A stretch of DNA of 64,000 bases from Patiria miniata (taxonomy: Eukaryota > Echinodermata > Asteroidea > Valvatida > Asterinidae), in assembly GCF_015706575.1 (NCBI RefSeq), contig NW_024037047.1, positions 5,460,632 through 5,524,631 of the forward strand. Reading direction: 5' to 3'. Below the pieces are notes generated by a model. The model was not told the DNA's origin and ran no database searches. It worked only from the letters and a program-made list of their open reading frames with translations. A program made the position numbers and the translations under genes. Below are positions 12,873 through 21,028 of this stretch, one piece after another. Position 1 is the stretch's first letter, and the number at the start of each line of letters is the position of its first letter.

Positions 12873-15800
12873 AGAAGAAGAAGAAGAAGAAAGAAAAAAA
12901 ATCAGAACAAAAAGAAAGACTTTTCCGCAACAATGCGGAAAAGCCAAAAACTTCCGGAGCACACATTTATTCCCTTATTTATATTTGGGAGAATGAAAAA
13001 CAGGTGTGTCATTGAAGTGCTAGTGGCAAGCCATTCTCGTTGTTCAGTTAACTTAATCAGTACTCGCGAACAATCACTACTCGTGATTCCCTGTTACTAC
13101 TCGGGCTGGTACAAGTAATCGAAGAGTTGAAAGCCACCAAAAAAAAAAAATCCTCCTAGCCATGCCGGCTAGTCTTCCCCATTTTTCCTTCTAAAAAATA
13201 TCCTCCTAGCCATGCTGGTTAGTCTTCCCCAATTTTCCTTCTAAAAAATATCCTCCTAGCCATGCTGGTTAGTCTTCCCCAATTTTCCTTCTAAAAAATA
13301 TCCTCCTAGCCATGCTGGTTAGTCTTCCCCAATTTTCCTTCTAAAAAATATCCTCCTAGCCATGCTGATTAGTGTTCCCCAATTTCCTTTAAAAAAAAAA
13401 GTTATTCTTCTAATGGAAGTTATACTTATAGCTCTGATAATAATATAATACCTTCAACTAAAATAAATAATTCAATTCCAGGCAAAAAAGATTTTTGTTC
13501 GTCTGTCGTTTTACATGTTGCCATCTTTGTGTCTGTAAACATTTGTATCCCCTCGTGCCGAGCTTGGCAATGATTGGATCTTTATAACTGGTCGTCAAGC
13601 TCATTTAAAGGCACTTTCCGAACGGTTTGAACCCCCTTTCTCCACGAGGATCGTCTGATGTATCGTGAGGTACGCCTAGGGACAGCTATAGACCTTATGT
13701 TTGTAGCAATACAAAAACAATTGAAAAACCACCAGTAGTGCAAAAACAGATCACAAGTACTCAAGTACTCAGGGTACTCACACCAAATGGTTATCTTAAG
13801 GGCAATTCCATGGTTACTCGTGTTACATTTTCGTAACGCGAGTAACAGATTTTGTGCATCTTGTTTATCATACATACATGTAACACATTTTTCTGGATGT
13901 CCTCTTTGGTGCTTAGGTAGGTCTAGGTCCACTCTATCTACATGGGGATAACTGTTATAAAACCTTTTCAGTAAGGTAATTACGGTCCAAGGAAACTCAA
14001 AAGTACATCAAAAATGTAACGTGAGTAACCGTGGAATTGACCAATCACGGATGTGATGTCTTACAAACATGGACAAAAGTCCGACAAGCGAGGACAAAAG
14101 TCAAACATGCCTGCATGTACGTATGGCTAGAGATGGTGTGTGATATTGAAGAGGTGCACATGTTGACCAGATTGGCCACTACTTACTCTTCTCAGGTGTA
14201 GGTATTTGTTGGATGAAAGCAGTAGAGCCATCGGCAAGCTGCACTGTTTGACCGTCAACGAGATCTGTGAAATTTTTAGTAACCATCATTTATCTGAATG
14301 ATTCCTTTATCAAAACATATCCACCGACATTTACTGAATTGAATTATTTCTTTACAAAATGTTTTGCGACAAGGCAAATATTTGGCACTCATAAAGACCA
14401 GATTCATTTGTGCGTAGTATGCAAGCCCTTTTGCAGAAGGTTGCAGACCCCCCCCCCCCCCACACACACACACAATTGGAAAACATATACAAATTGTAAA
14501 TTCATTAGGAGTAAAAAATAATTTGGTTTAAAAAGCAAACGGCAGCAAAAGCTGGCTGCAGTGCAAACAACCCACAATACCTTTCTGTTGAATAATGGCA
14601 GTGGATCCATCCGAGAACTGTACCGCCTGTACATGCAGATTTTGTCCATCACCGAAGGTCAGACTGCTTGCATCTGCCACTGAGGAGGTTATGGTGCCAG
14701 TGGGTAAAACCTCAGCCCCAGCCTAAAAATGTTTTAAAAATTAGGCAAACTTTCAAGTTACAGCTTAGTTTAGTAGGCATTGTCATGACATTCACCACTC
14801 ACTTTAACTCAAAAAACTGTTAAACATGAAGGCCCCAAGCTGTGGAATTCTCTCAATCCGTCTCTTAAACAGGTGTCAAATGTATCATTGTAAAACGCAA
14901 ATATAAAGCCCAATTAATTAACAAATACGTGGTAGAATAATCTCATTTTGTAAGACCAAATAATTTTAATTTTATTTCGTATTACTAGCTCTGTACCAAT
15001 AGTTTTTGTTATTTAACTCCTATCGTTGTACATGTACTTGTACTTAATTGTAACTGCTATTGTAATTGTTCTTTATTACAGTGGGGGTCTCCACTCGACA
15101 AGCTTATGCTTTTTGGAAACCTCCATCCATCCATACACAATAATTCAAATGTTAAGTAGTATTATATGTACATGTATGTGTTGGAAAAAATTAAAGATTT
15201 GATTGATTGATTGATTGATTGACAGATTCGATTTGAGAAAATCACTTGCAACGAACGGCACTTTAATTTGAAGAGGAAAATCAATATCCATTAAATGATT
15301 CAAATACAGTCACAAAACCAAGAAAACTTTTCTCTTAACTCTTGGCACACTATCTTCCAAGGTTCATGCGTTCGTGCATGTTTAACTCTAGCTACAAAAG
15401 GCAGCTAATGAGCAGGCATGGTGAGTCAGTCCAACGCCCAACAAAAACACAATATTCACCCTGCAGCGCGCGCTTAAAAAGTCTTATCAGCGGTGATGGA
15501 GTGGATGTTGACTTTCTACTGCAGGAGGGTGAGTAGCTGACTACCCGCCATCAGGTCTTCTGTCCTTGTTTACCAAGAGAGGCTGAATTTAGGTGAGGTA
15601 AGAGTTCAGTTGTCTGACAAGATGGGCTATTTGCTATAAGACAAAGTTTTTTGCATCTGCAAATCTGTACGATGTCAGTATTGTTCAGCTTTAGTTAGAA
15701 ATTGTCATCCGTCCTATTGTGTCCTTCGCAAATCATCCTCCTCAGGAAGGAGCTATACGTACAATCGAGTCTGTCCCTCTCATTGATTTAGATTACACGT

Positions 15801-18721
15801 TTGGCAAGGAAAAGTTAGACAGCTTCGCACCACTGAGTTCAGAACAAGGATCCTGGTACCCAAGAAAATTGAGTACATGTGTAGTCCGCAAGCTTTGATT
15901 TAATTTTCCATCTGCAACAGCAATCCTTAGGATGACTTCAGCATCCAAGGTCGCTGTTTCATCATTCCTTATGTCATCTCTTAAGTAACAGAAGACCTCA
16001 ATGTTTTCAACAGGCTTGTTGAGGTTGATGATGCTCATGGGGTAGATGGTCTGTTGGTCGGCAATAAAAAAAAGCTCTAAGTCATCAAAATACTCTGGCC
16101 AGTCAGTGGTATGCTCACTGCACTATCCGGTTCATTAGTGTGACGTCAGTTCAGCTTAAACCACGCCCACTGGCCATTCAGTAGCATTGGAACCACTGGA
16201 ACCGGAAGCTAACGCAACTCGAGTGTTTATCAAATGGGCGCTAGTAATCAGTGGTGCGCGCGTGTATGACGTTTTTACTAACGAACCGGATGCATTCCGC
16301 CCACCTGCTACCCTCTTTGTTGCGGTATCTTTGACCCGAAACTTGAACAGCAGAAATTCCACTCCCTATTGGTCCCAAAGATGAGAAAAGACACGCATGA
16401 TCATAGTACAATGTTGAAAGAAAAACATTGTATAGCAGCGGCGAATCTGGTCTGCCCTGGCATACGATGTTTGGGCGAGGGCTTCCAGGAGCTTGAATAC
16501 CAAAATCTCGATAGCCCCTGGTTTGAAATTGAAGCGCTTGTATAGTCGAAAACCAGCCCCTTTAAGGCGCTAAGATCGATTAACAATACAAAAGCCGGTA
16601 CCTTCATGCTTTCCACGATCTGTTGCACACCCTTCGTAATGTACACGTGCTGTCAGCTGTGCCATGACCACTATTAAAGCCTTGTTGTTGGTCAAGTAGT
16701 TGTAGATAGTACCATGCCTTAATACGATTGATGATGATAATAATCATTATCTTGCAGAGGATTGACCCTAGGTAGACTTTAGGATTTTTGATGCTGTTTT
16801 TTGCAGCGCCTTTCCATAGTGCTTCTACTCCGCAGTGACCCCTGCTGGGTGGAATTTTCTTAGTTTCCTAGATTAGCGCCGTAAGATTCTTCAATTCTGA
16901 CACAAGATCATCCGATTGCGAAGCATACATGTTTTTGAAGAATTCTGCAGGGATAGCGGATGCTGATTTGCTGTTTTTCGTTGCTCTGAGGACGCTTTTG
17001 AATTCTGCTACATCTGGCATTGTCTGGAGGGCCTGTCTTCATTGTTTTGTGAGTTGAGATCTCCTGTAGCTGCTGGATGTAGTTTGGAATTTCCTGCAGC
17101 TTGACTGGGTCTTGGTCGGGGGAGGGGGGGATTCAGTTAATGTGCTCTGCAAAATGCATTTTGAGCTTTTCAAGATCACACTTGGCTTGGTTCGTAGGCC
17201 AAAACATTGAACTGTTGAGCTTGATACACCTAAACAACTCCTCCGCTTCTCGTTTTGTGGCATACGGGTTGATTTCATTTGCTTCCAAAGGGAGCTTATT
17301 TTGCAGATAAGAAACTCGTTGCTTGAATGATTTGATGACACTCGTGTAGCTTGGCCATTTGCACACCAGCTTAGAGCATTGGTCCAGTACCTGATTCTGG
17401 ACCATGTCAGTCTTCCACAATTCTGAGTACCTGTCAGATTTCGGATGCTGCGGAATGGTTTCAGTGGCATTCGTATCCAAGACATTGACAAGGTCGCTGG
17501 ACTGACCGTAAGGTTGTTGTTTAGGCCGCTTGAGACTGCCGAAACACTTCTCTGCCGGACGGCCGGGTCCTGTAGTGTCTTGAGGTCTAACCTTTGGCAC
17601 TGTAGTGTCCCGAGGTCTAACCTTGGCTTGGAGAATTGCTTTTTTGTAGAACTTACACCTACCACGCCCCGTTGATGGGGTCATCACCGTAGCCTTCAGT
17701 TGCTGGAGAGCAGTGTCGAAGTGGCATCATCCCTAGAACCTCCTCCTGGAACATCCTTCTGTTGCATTTCTCAGCCTGTTCTATACATGTAGATGTTATC
17801 ATCGTATGTATGTGCTCAGAAGGTCTTTTACTTGTCCCTTCCGTTCACACCTTCACTCGCAGCACACATTTTGCAATCTTCTCTCATCCCTTCACTATAT
17901 CTGTTCCAAAGGCCAGTGCTGTGAGATATTCTTCTAGCTTTTCACGTACTGCTGCACTTTGCAACTCCTTACCTGTATCCTGCTCTCCGCCATTAGGTAC
18001 GAGTTATGAATGTTCAAAAGAAAAGTGGACACATCTTTTCTCTCTGTAACTTTTTTTCTCTTAACTTTCCTTTGTAGCTTACACTTGAGTGGCCCTCTAG
18101 GCCCTGTGATTGGCGATAAATTAAAAAATAAAACAAAATAACCAAAATTGTTATGAGAATCCCTAAATTAACACACGTCAGGTGTGTTAATTAGGCTGTA
18201 CTATTTCTGGGTTCCCTTCTTTTTGTTCAGCCTGCTGGGCAAGCATCATTCAAATGACATCCTGGTCATTTCCACACACCGTGAAACATTCATCCCCTTC
18301 CCCTGAAAAAGTAATGGCCATGAACATCCCTAACCAATTTAACACACACCTCAGATGTGTTGGGCTGTTCTATTTCCAGGTCCCCTTCTTTTTGTTCAGC
18401 CTGCTGGGCAAGCATCATTCAAATGACATCCTGGTCATTTCCACACACCGTGAAATATTCATCCCCTTCCCCTGATAAAGTAATGGCCATGAACATCCCT
18501 AACCAATTTAACACACACCTCAGATGTGTTTGGCTGTTCTATTTCCAGGTCCCCTTCTTCGTGTTCTGCCTGCTGGGCAAGCAGCATTCCAATCACCTCC
18601 TGGTCATTTCCGGATGCCACGCTGACCACTGGCACTGCAGCCACCTCCTCCGCCGTGATTAACTGGTCCTCAATCTCCATGGTAACAGGCTGATCACTGG
18701 CCGGCCTCGCTCAGGATAAGT
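202..18721 (-). CDS. ZNF143: ZNF143/ZNF76 (Staf) zinc-finger transcription factor gene, 11 coding exons, 3' end open
   Basis: Sequence-specific nuclear activator of snRNA and mRNA promoters (family knowledge: binds the Staf element of snRNA, tRNA-Sec and many CpG promoters). Eleven exons on the minus strand, all GT-AG and phase-consistent, give 527 codons. Residues 1-208 are the acidic/glutamine-rich activation region with four repeats of the type [14 protein letters not shown]. Residues about 252-455 hold seven C2H2 fingers (starting [82 protein letters not shown]), matching vertebrate ZNF143 in number, order and linkers. The start at 18680 is supported by MLLAQ at residues 32-36, which matches the human N-terminus, so this protein extends about 31 residues further upstream. 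The vertebrate C-terminal EAIRIASRI region is not seen, so the gene probably continues left of the window. ZNF143 and ZNF76 cannot be told apart; one pre-duplication orthologue is likely. The upper limit 18721 is a possible 5'UTR splice acceptor. Confidence 0.93.
834..905. repeat. Hairpin, 24-bp arms
   Basis: GACTAGCGATGGCCTTGC at 834 is repeated inverted at 882-905 with one mismatch and a 24-nt loop. A third partial, diverged copy of the right arm follows at 907-930. Confidence 0.7.
1899..2024. mobile_element. Small MITE, CTAACCCTGC ends
   Basis: Terminal inverted repeats CTAACCCTGCCAAATGCAAC / GTTGCATTTGGCAGGGTAGG enclose about 126 bp. Internal GTTGCATTTAGCAG words echo the ends. The ends resemble those of the element at 24134. 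Confidence 0.7.
2121..2455. mobile_element. Foldback element, about 335 bp, arms about 110 bp
   Basis: Left arm 2121-2235 and right arm 2342-2455 are near-perfect inverted copies (for example CATCTGGTAC / GTACCAGATG; CGGGGCAAGC / GCTTGCCCCG). The short centre shows no coding. Confidence 0.8.
2676..2909 (-). CDS. ZNF143: ZNF143 coding exon 10 (fingers 6-7)
   Basis: Residues 398-475, fingers [20 protein letters not shown] and [20 protein letters not shown], then an acidic stretch ([16 protein letters not shown]) like human EPIEEEQEAFF. 234 nt; donor ACGG|GTAAAG, phase 1. Confidence 0.95.
2910..4468. other. ZNF143 intron 9
   Basis: Poly-T at about 3355-3375 and 4149-4176, and a poly-G tract at 3957-3968 near GGGCGTTACCAGGAA, which may be the end of a MITE. 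No exon or ncRNA recognised. Confidence 0.5.
4469..4648 (-). CDS. ZNF143: ZNF143 coding exon 9 (fingers 4-5)
   Basis: Residues 338-397, fingers [20 protein letters not shown] and [20 protein letters not shown]. 180 nt, exactly two finger repeats, phase 1-1. Confidence 0.97.
4839..5089. mobile_element. MITE with CCAGGGGCCAATTTCATAG ends, 251 bp
   Basis: Ends CCAGGGCCAAATTTCATAGA and TCTATGAAATTGGCCCCTGG are inverted. Inner arms (GGTTACCGGCCAAAACTCCA / TGGAGTTTTGGCCGGTAACC) are also inverted. Related ends recur at 37936. Confidence 0.85.
5184..5385 (-). CDS. ZNF143: ZNF143 coding exon 8 (fingers 1-3)
   Basis: Residues 271-337. It completes finger 1 (VHERSH) and carries fingers 2 ([20 protein letters not shown]) and 3 ([20 protein letters not shown]). 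202 nt, donor ACAG|GTAAGT. Confidence 0.96.
5386..6362. other. ZNF143 intron 7
   Basis: Unique-looking AT-rich sequence, with a GT/GA-rich patch GGGTGGGGGTGGGGATGGGG near 5980. Nothing else recognised. Confidence 0.5.
6363..6548 (-). CDS. ZNF143: ZNF143 coding exon 7 (start of finger 1)
   Basis: Residues 209-270. A basic linker ([11 protein letters not shown]) runs into [19 protein letters not shown], the first half of finger 1. 186 nt, phase 0-0; the donor AAG|GTAGGC falls inside the finger, as the next exon starts VHERSH. Confidence 0.93.
6608..7139 (+). mobile_element. Palindrome-core MITE, copy 1 (TTAA ends)
   Basis: It starts TTAAAGGGAATATACAACAT and ends with the inverted form ATGTTGTATCTTCCCTTTAA. 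TTAA at both ends suggests TTAA target-site duplication (piggyBac- or Kolobok-like). The core at about 6957 is CAACGCTGGTCGGCCGACTA, a near-palindrome kept in all copies. Non-coding, about 532 bp, in ZNF143 intron 6. Confidence 0.85.
7258..7328 (-). CDS. ZNF143: ZNF143 coding exon 6
   Basis: Residues 185-208, [19 protein letters not shown] then FANQQ, matching human ATIDPDTISALEQYAAK. 71 nt, phases 1 in, 0 out. Confidence 0.9.
7679..7880. repeat. Degenerate array of TGATTGGTCAGTTGTT units
   Basis: ATTGGTC recurs at about 7682, 7722, 7753, 7845 and 7873, spaced roughly 30-40 bp (one gap longer), with an outlier near 7443. The last unit lies within ZNF143 exon 5 and encodes part of its terminal TDQSQ. 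Confidence 0.6.
7867..7959 (-). CDS. ZNF143: ZNF143 coding exon 5 (fourth activation repeat)
   Basis: Residues 154-184, [17 protein letters not shown] then [13 protein letters not shown]. 93 nt, phase 1-1. Acceptor TGCACAG, donor CGCAAG|GTTTGT. Its 3' end lies inside an array of ATTGGTC-containing units (see 7679). Confidence 0.92.
8086..8753. mobile_element. Foldback MITE, about 668 bp, ACAGGGTGAGT ends
   Basis: Left GGGTGAGTCAAAAAAAGCGG is inverted at the right end as CACTTTTTTTTTACTCACCC. Arms are about 200 bp each and imperfect (TTTGGTGCTACA, GGCTTTCCAGTC, GGTGATATTCTTTGAA shared). No transposase. Intron 4 of ZNF143. Confidence 0.85.
8969..9046 (-). CDS. ZNF143: ZNF143 coding exon 4 (third activation repeat)
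   Basis: Residues 128-153, [20 protein letters not shown] then RSQPKG. 78 nt, phase 1-1 symmetric, the same length as exon 3 and clearly homologous to it. Acceptor GTTTTCAG, donor AAAG|GTACAT. Confidence 0.93.
9143..9631. mobile_element. Long foldback element, arms about 235 bp
   Basis: Left arm (TTAAAGAGGTTGTGGAATGC) is repeated inverted at the right end (GCATTCCACAACCTCTTTAA) with few mismatches along its length. The central loop is only about 20-25 nt, around 9377-9400. No coding. A transcript would form a very long hairpin. Confidence 0.9.
9978..10603 (+). mobile_element. Composite repeat copy A (module 1 plus truncated hairpin module 2)
   Basis: Same sequence as the copies at 49031, 50003 and 52513 (shared GGCCGGTCTTAAACGGATGA). 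The hairpin arm CCGCTTAGAGTCTGGGTGCT is inverted about 50 bp later. It lacks the terminal ATTTATTCCC seen in the other copies. Confidence 0.85.
10640..12975. repeat. Repeat block with reiterated ATGACGTCATCATGACGTCA palindromes
   Basis: TGACGTCA-bearing words occur at about 10782-10805, 10938-10960, 11368-11390, 12048, 12210, 12495-12515 and 12690-12710. Some are followed by the same flank (TTTTTGTATGAGGGTC and TTTGATGACGATTCCAGATC in two copies). It ends near 12958 with a stray AGCACACATTTATTCCC, the right end of the composite repeat. No coding. Confidence 0.7.
12839..12894 (+). repeat. GAA/GAAGAG microsatellite
   Basis: About 18 trinucleotide units of purine-rich sequence. It gives spurious poly-Glu and poly-Lys reading frames. 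Confidence 0.95.
13151..13400 (+). repeat. Tandem repeat, 50-bp unit, five copies
   Basis: Units begin TCCTCCTAGCCATGCTGGTT at 13151, 13201, 13251, 13301 and 13351. Units 2-4 are identical; the first and last are diverged. Confidence 0.95.
14187..14264 (-). CDS. ZNF143: ZNF143 coding exon 3 (second activation repeat)
   Basis: Residues 102-127, [19 protein letters not shown] then IPTPEK. 78 nt, phase 1-1 symmetric. Acceptor TTTCACAG, donor A|GTAAGT. Confidence 0.92.
14581..14722 (-). CDS. ZNF143: ZNF143 coding exon 2 (first activation repeat)
   Basis: Residues 55-101, starting [19 protein letters not shown]; contains the first repeat, [15 protein letters not shown]. Acceptor TTTTTAG|GCTGGG, donor AGAAAG|GTATTG; phases 0 in, 1 out. 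Confidence 0.9.
14825..15222 (+). mobile_element. LINE 3' end fragment (CR1/Jockey-like)
   Basis: It reads near the start as a decayed [13 protein letters not shown], typical of the C-terminus of non-LTR reverse transcriptases, followed by a 3' UTR (CTCGACAAGCTTATGC) and a GATT tail at about 15198-15222. 5'-truncated. Confidence 0.65.
15785..17690 (-). mobile_element. LINE remnant: linker, reverse transcriptase pieces
   Basis: Minus-strand pieces in order from high coordinates: a 184-aa open frame at 17133-17687 (endonuclease/RT linker: [37 protein letters not shown]); an RT segment at 16401-16646 with [12 protein letters not shown] (motif before the expected AFD); and an RT C-terminal segment at 15793-16038 ([20 protein letters not shown]). 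Frames are broken by frameshifts and stops, with an unrelated insert at about 16100-16390. Same orientation as ZNF143, in its intron 1. Clade uncertain. Confidence 0.75.
17800..18135 (+). mobile_element. LINE 3' end fragment, second family
   Basis: Plus-strand frame from 17762 reads [20 protein letters not shown] and, further on, [11 protein letters not shown] and [10 protein letters not shown], typical of the C-terminus of non-LTR RTs. An A-rich tail AAATTAAAAAATAAAACAAA follows. 5'-truncated and opposite to the neighbouring LINE. Confidence 0.65.
18177..18273 (-). pseudogene. ZNF143: Tandem copy 1 of ZNF143 exon 1, decayed
   Basis: A further 169 bp away. It shares the TGA, reads [20 protein letters not shown] then a stop, and its donor has changed to CTGAC|GTGTGT. 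Older or less constrained than copy 2. Confidence 0.75.
18350..18442 (-). pseudogene. ZNF143: Tandem copy 2 of ZNF143 exon 1 (3' half plus donor)
   Basis: It lies 169 bp from the parent exon. On the minus strand it has a TGA in the exon frame, then two in-frame ATGs: [19 protein letters not shown], ending NTSE at an intact donor GAG|GTGTGT. It could act as an alternative first exon if transcription starts downstream of exon 1; otherwise it is an inert duplicate. Confidence 0.75.
18519..18680 (-). CDS. ZNF143: ZNF143 coding exon 1
   Basis: Residues 1-54, beginning [13 protein letters not shown] and ending IEQPNTSE. The donor is TCTGAG|GTGTGT, phase 0. It contains [12 protein letters not shown], alignable with the start of human ZNF143. 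Its 3' half is the parent of two tandem copies at 18350 and 18177. Confidence 0.85.
18681..18721 (-). promoter_or_regulatory. ZNF143: 5'UTR segment of ZNF143 exon 1 with upstream splice acceptor
   Basis: Reading the minus strand, an AT-rich tract ending ATCAACTAG precedes ACTTATCCTGAG, about 41 nt before the ATG. This looks like a 3' splice site, so a non-coding first exon probably lies further upstream (higher coordinates). Inference from sequence only. Confidence 0.4.
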
Positions 18722-19375
18722 CTAGTTGATAAAAATTAAAAATGGTATTTTTAGACTTCTTTGAATTCTGTCAAGTTGTACTGACATTGACAATTAATTA
18801 TTGTAATTGAATCTGACAACCATAGTATTTTTGTTTTCATAACAATTTGGTAGTTTTGTTTTGTTTCTTAGTTGAAAATGTTGTATATTACCTTTAATTC
18901 TGATCAACAAACTAAAATTTAACCAAGCCAGGGCAAGAGATCTGTTAGTGATGTGAATGTAATACTAATAGTCCCATCTTTCACCGAGTTACAGACGTTT
19001 CCCTTCTCATGTAGCACACTTCTGAATGTTAAGTTGCAAAATCCCAGTAACTAGGACTCTAGAAATTGCCTCATCATTTCAAAATGTCAGTGTAGTGGCT
19101 AACGCGATTTCCAACTGCTATCAATCATTTTGTCAATACGGAACATCTGGTTCCCTGACCATGAGTCTTCAACGTCAGGATTTTTGGCTGCTGGAACCAG
19201 ACTATCAACCGAATAGTTCTCGGACTATATTTCCCTTTTAAAAAAAAATCTTCCAAAGCCACTGATGACATAGAACTTAGAAGCAAATGAAATCTACTTA
19301 AATAAAAATAACGAAAAAAAAAACACATAACACTTAAAAAAAACTATTAAAAGTTTAAAAGAACAGAAAAACATT

Positions 19376-19450
19376 TGCAGCGTGGGGGTCGATCCTGCCC
19401 AGAACCTTCTGCAGTATTAGCTACACGGTACCTTTATCCAATCGAGCTAC
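19376..19450 (-). repeat. tRNA-like SINE fragment
   Basis: On the minus strand, TAGCTCGATTGG (A-box-like) and GGATCGACCCC (B-box-like) are about 40 nt apart. The folding does not give a good tRNA. Confidence 0.5.
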
Positions 19451-19596
19451 AAAAAGCATTCTGGTTGGACAGGCAGTTGGCAATGTTCTTGTCACAACGC
19501 CGTAACGATAGCAGTTTAAATTTGTGTTACCGCTGTTGACTGTTGTATAACGATAGCCATATGTTTAGGCAAAGCAAAGGCAATTGTAATTGTTTT

Positions 19597-19659
19597 GTGG
19601 AGTTTCTCAGTTCGTAAAGTAGCCCTAATTTAGGCACTTTACGAACTGAGAAACTCCAC
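19597..19659. ncRNA. Perfect 24-bp-arm hairpin (miRNA-precursor-like or MITE relic)
   Basis: GTGGAGTTTCTCAGTTCGTA at 19597 is perfectly inverted at 19636-19659. The loop AGCCCTAATTTAGGC pairs partly with itself. The size is like a pre-miRNA, but the absence of bulges is more typical of a small transposon relic or siRNA source. Confidence 0.35.
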
Positions 19660-20182
19660 GATTGGGTAAGCATGGTAATTAATCAGGATTTTGAGATGAA
19701 GGAATTTGGGGTAAAATTTTCAATCTATTCTAGTCATGGCTCATGCTACTTGCTAGTTCTCAACAAACAGAATTTTGGCAGTGTGATCCTGCATATATTT
19801 TTGTCCTAGGCCTAAAGTAAAATTATTTTTACACGAAATATGTGACACTGACAGTTTTCTTTTAGAGAATTCTTTTTTAATTTGTTTCCTCCTCAGTTTC
19901 TTGGAATAATTTAGGTCTTGTCCCTTCACTTGGTCATTAATTTAGTGTGGAACGGCATGCAGAGCACCTGACTAGCTGTGCTAAAAATGTCATGCATTTC
20001 GTGCATATTTTTGCTTGCTTTCTCGAAACCCACCCGTCTCAAACAAAGAGGTTTGATCATGATTAACAGATCGATTTCTCCACACAAATGGAACGATCGA
20101 GTTTTTAAAAAATGCCGCTCTATTGTTCAAGAATACGCTTCGAATGTTCATTTCAGAATAGCAGCCGACGAAAGTGTTGTAT

Positions 20183-20400
20183 TTTCAGCGGAATTCTGGG
20201 ACACGGGGGCTAGGATTTCTGGGTAGGCCCAAAATGCACTGCTGGAAAAAAATTATAAGCACCGGGAGCGTGGATAACATAGCTCCTGTGTTGCTCTCCC
20301 AATACACACTTATGTTTATCCATGGTACGGGGCCATCAACAAGGAGCGGCGCGGCACGGCATTGTGGGAGATATTACCTACAATTCCGTGCAATTTTCCG
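20183..20400 (-). promoter_or_regulatory. Candidate ZNF143 upstream promoter with Staf-like sites
   Basis: On the minus strand 20368-20353 reads CCCACAATGCCGTGCC, matching 15 of 16 positions of the ZNF143 element as I recall it (CCCANMATGCMNYGCR). Nearby on the plus strand, CCTACAATTCC at about 20378 resembles the ACTACAATTCC half of the long form, and CCCAGAATTCC (minus, about 20190-20200) is a weaker match. The region is GC-richer than its surroundings. Promoter activity is inferred. Confidence 0.4.
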
Positions 20401-21028
20401 AACTTATTTGCATGTTTGGGTGTATTTCAACCAGGAAAATGTCAACAATTGTAAAAATCAAGGTATATTTATAATCATCCAAACAGAAAACAAGTAAATG
20501 AATTTCATGAAGTCGATCAAATTTGTCCATATTTCTCACCTGTTTCTTGTTGGCTGTTTTGGCGCATTTTATTTCTTGCGAACGATTGCGCAGCACAAAT
20601 TACGCATGCACAACAGTGCGCGTGCCATGCCAATCGACCGGGGGTGTCACTCACTCATTCATATAGAGGAAATAAATCATTTAAAAATTGAATAAAATAT
20701 TTTTAATGATACTATTTATCACACCTACTATCTGAATAATATCTTTAGCCTCAAAACTCTCCTATAACCATGGGTCTTATTTTTAAATTAATAATACGTC
20801 AAACAATAACACACAGTGGAAGCATAGGAGTTGTTCCCTGATAACATATCATTTACAGTAAGCAAAATTGTATTTTTTAAATCCCTAGAATCAAAATGGG
20901 ATGCCCTTAAATCAAATAGATATCGACATCGTCCTATTGATATCAACGATAGGAATTATAATTGATTTATTTCGAATTTCTTTGCTTTACAGTGATTATA
21001 TTTATTAAAATTTTCAGTTTTGTATCAA

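Larger units (their letters stand above)
9047..14186. other. ZNF143 intron 3 (5.1 kb), repeat-filled
   Basis: It contains a foldback (9143-9631), composite repeat copy A (9978-10603), CRE-palindrome repeats (10640-12975), GAA tract (12839-12894) and a 50-bp satellite (13151-13400). The stretches 9632-9977 and 13401-14186 show nothing recognisable. Confidence 0.6.

Noticed and set aside
12781-13015. Open frames with poly-Glu or poly-Lys
   Set aside because: They are translations of the GAA microsatellite within a repeat.
13151-13400. CRISPR-like array
   Set aside because: Units are contiguous 50-bp tandem copies without spacers, in a eukaryotic intron.
17133-17687. 184-aa and 208-aa minus-strand frames as a host gene
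   Set aside because: Adjacent minus-strand pieces give LINE reverse-transcriptase motifs; this is the linker part of that element.
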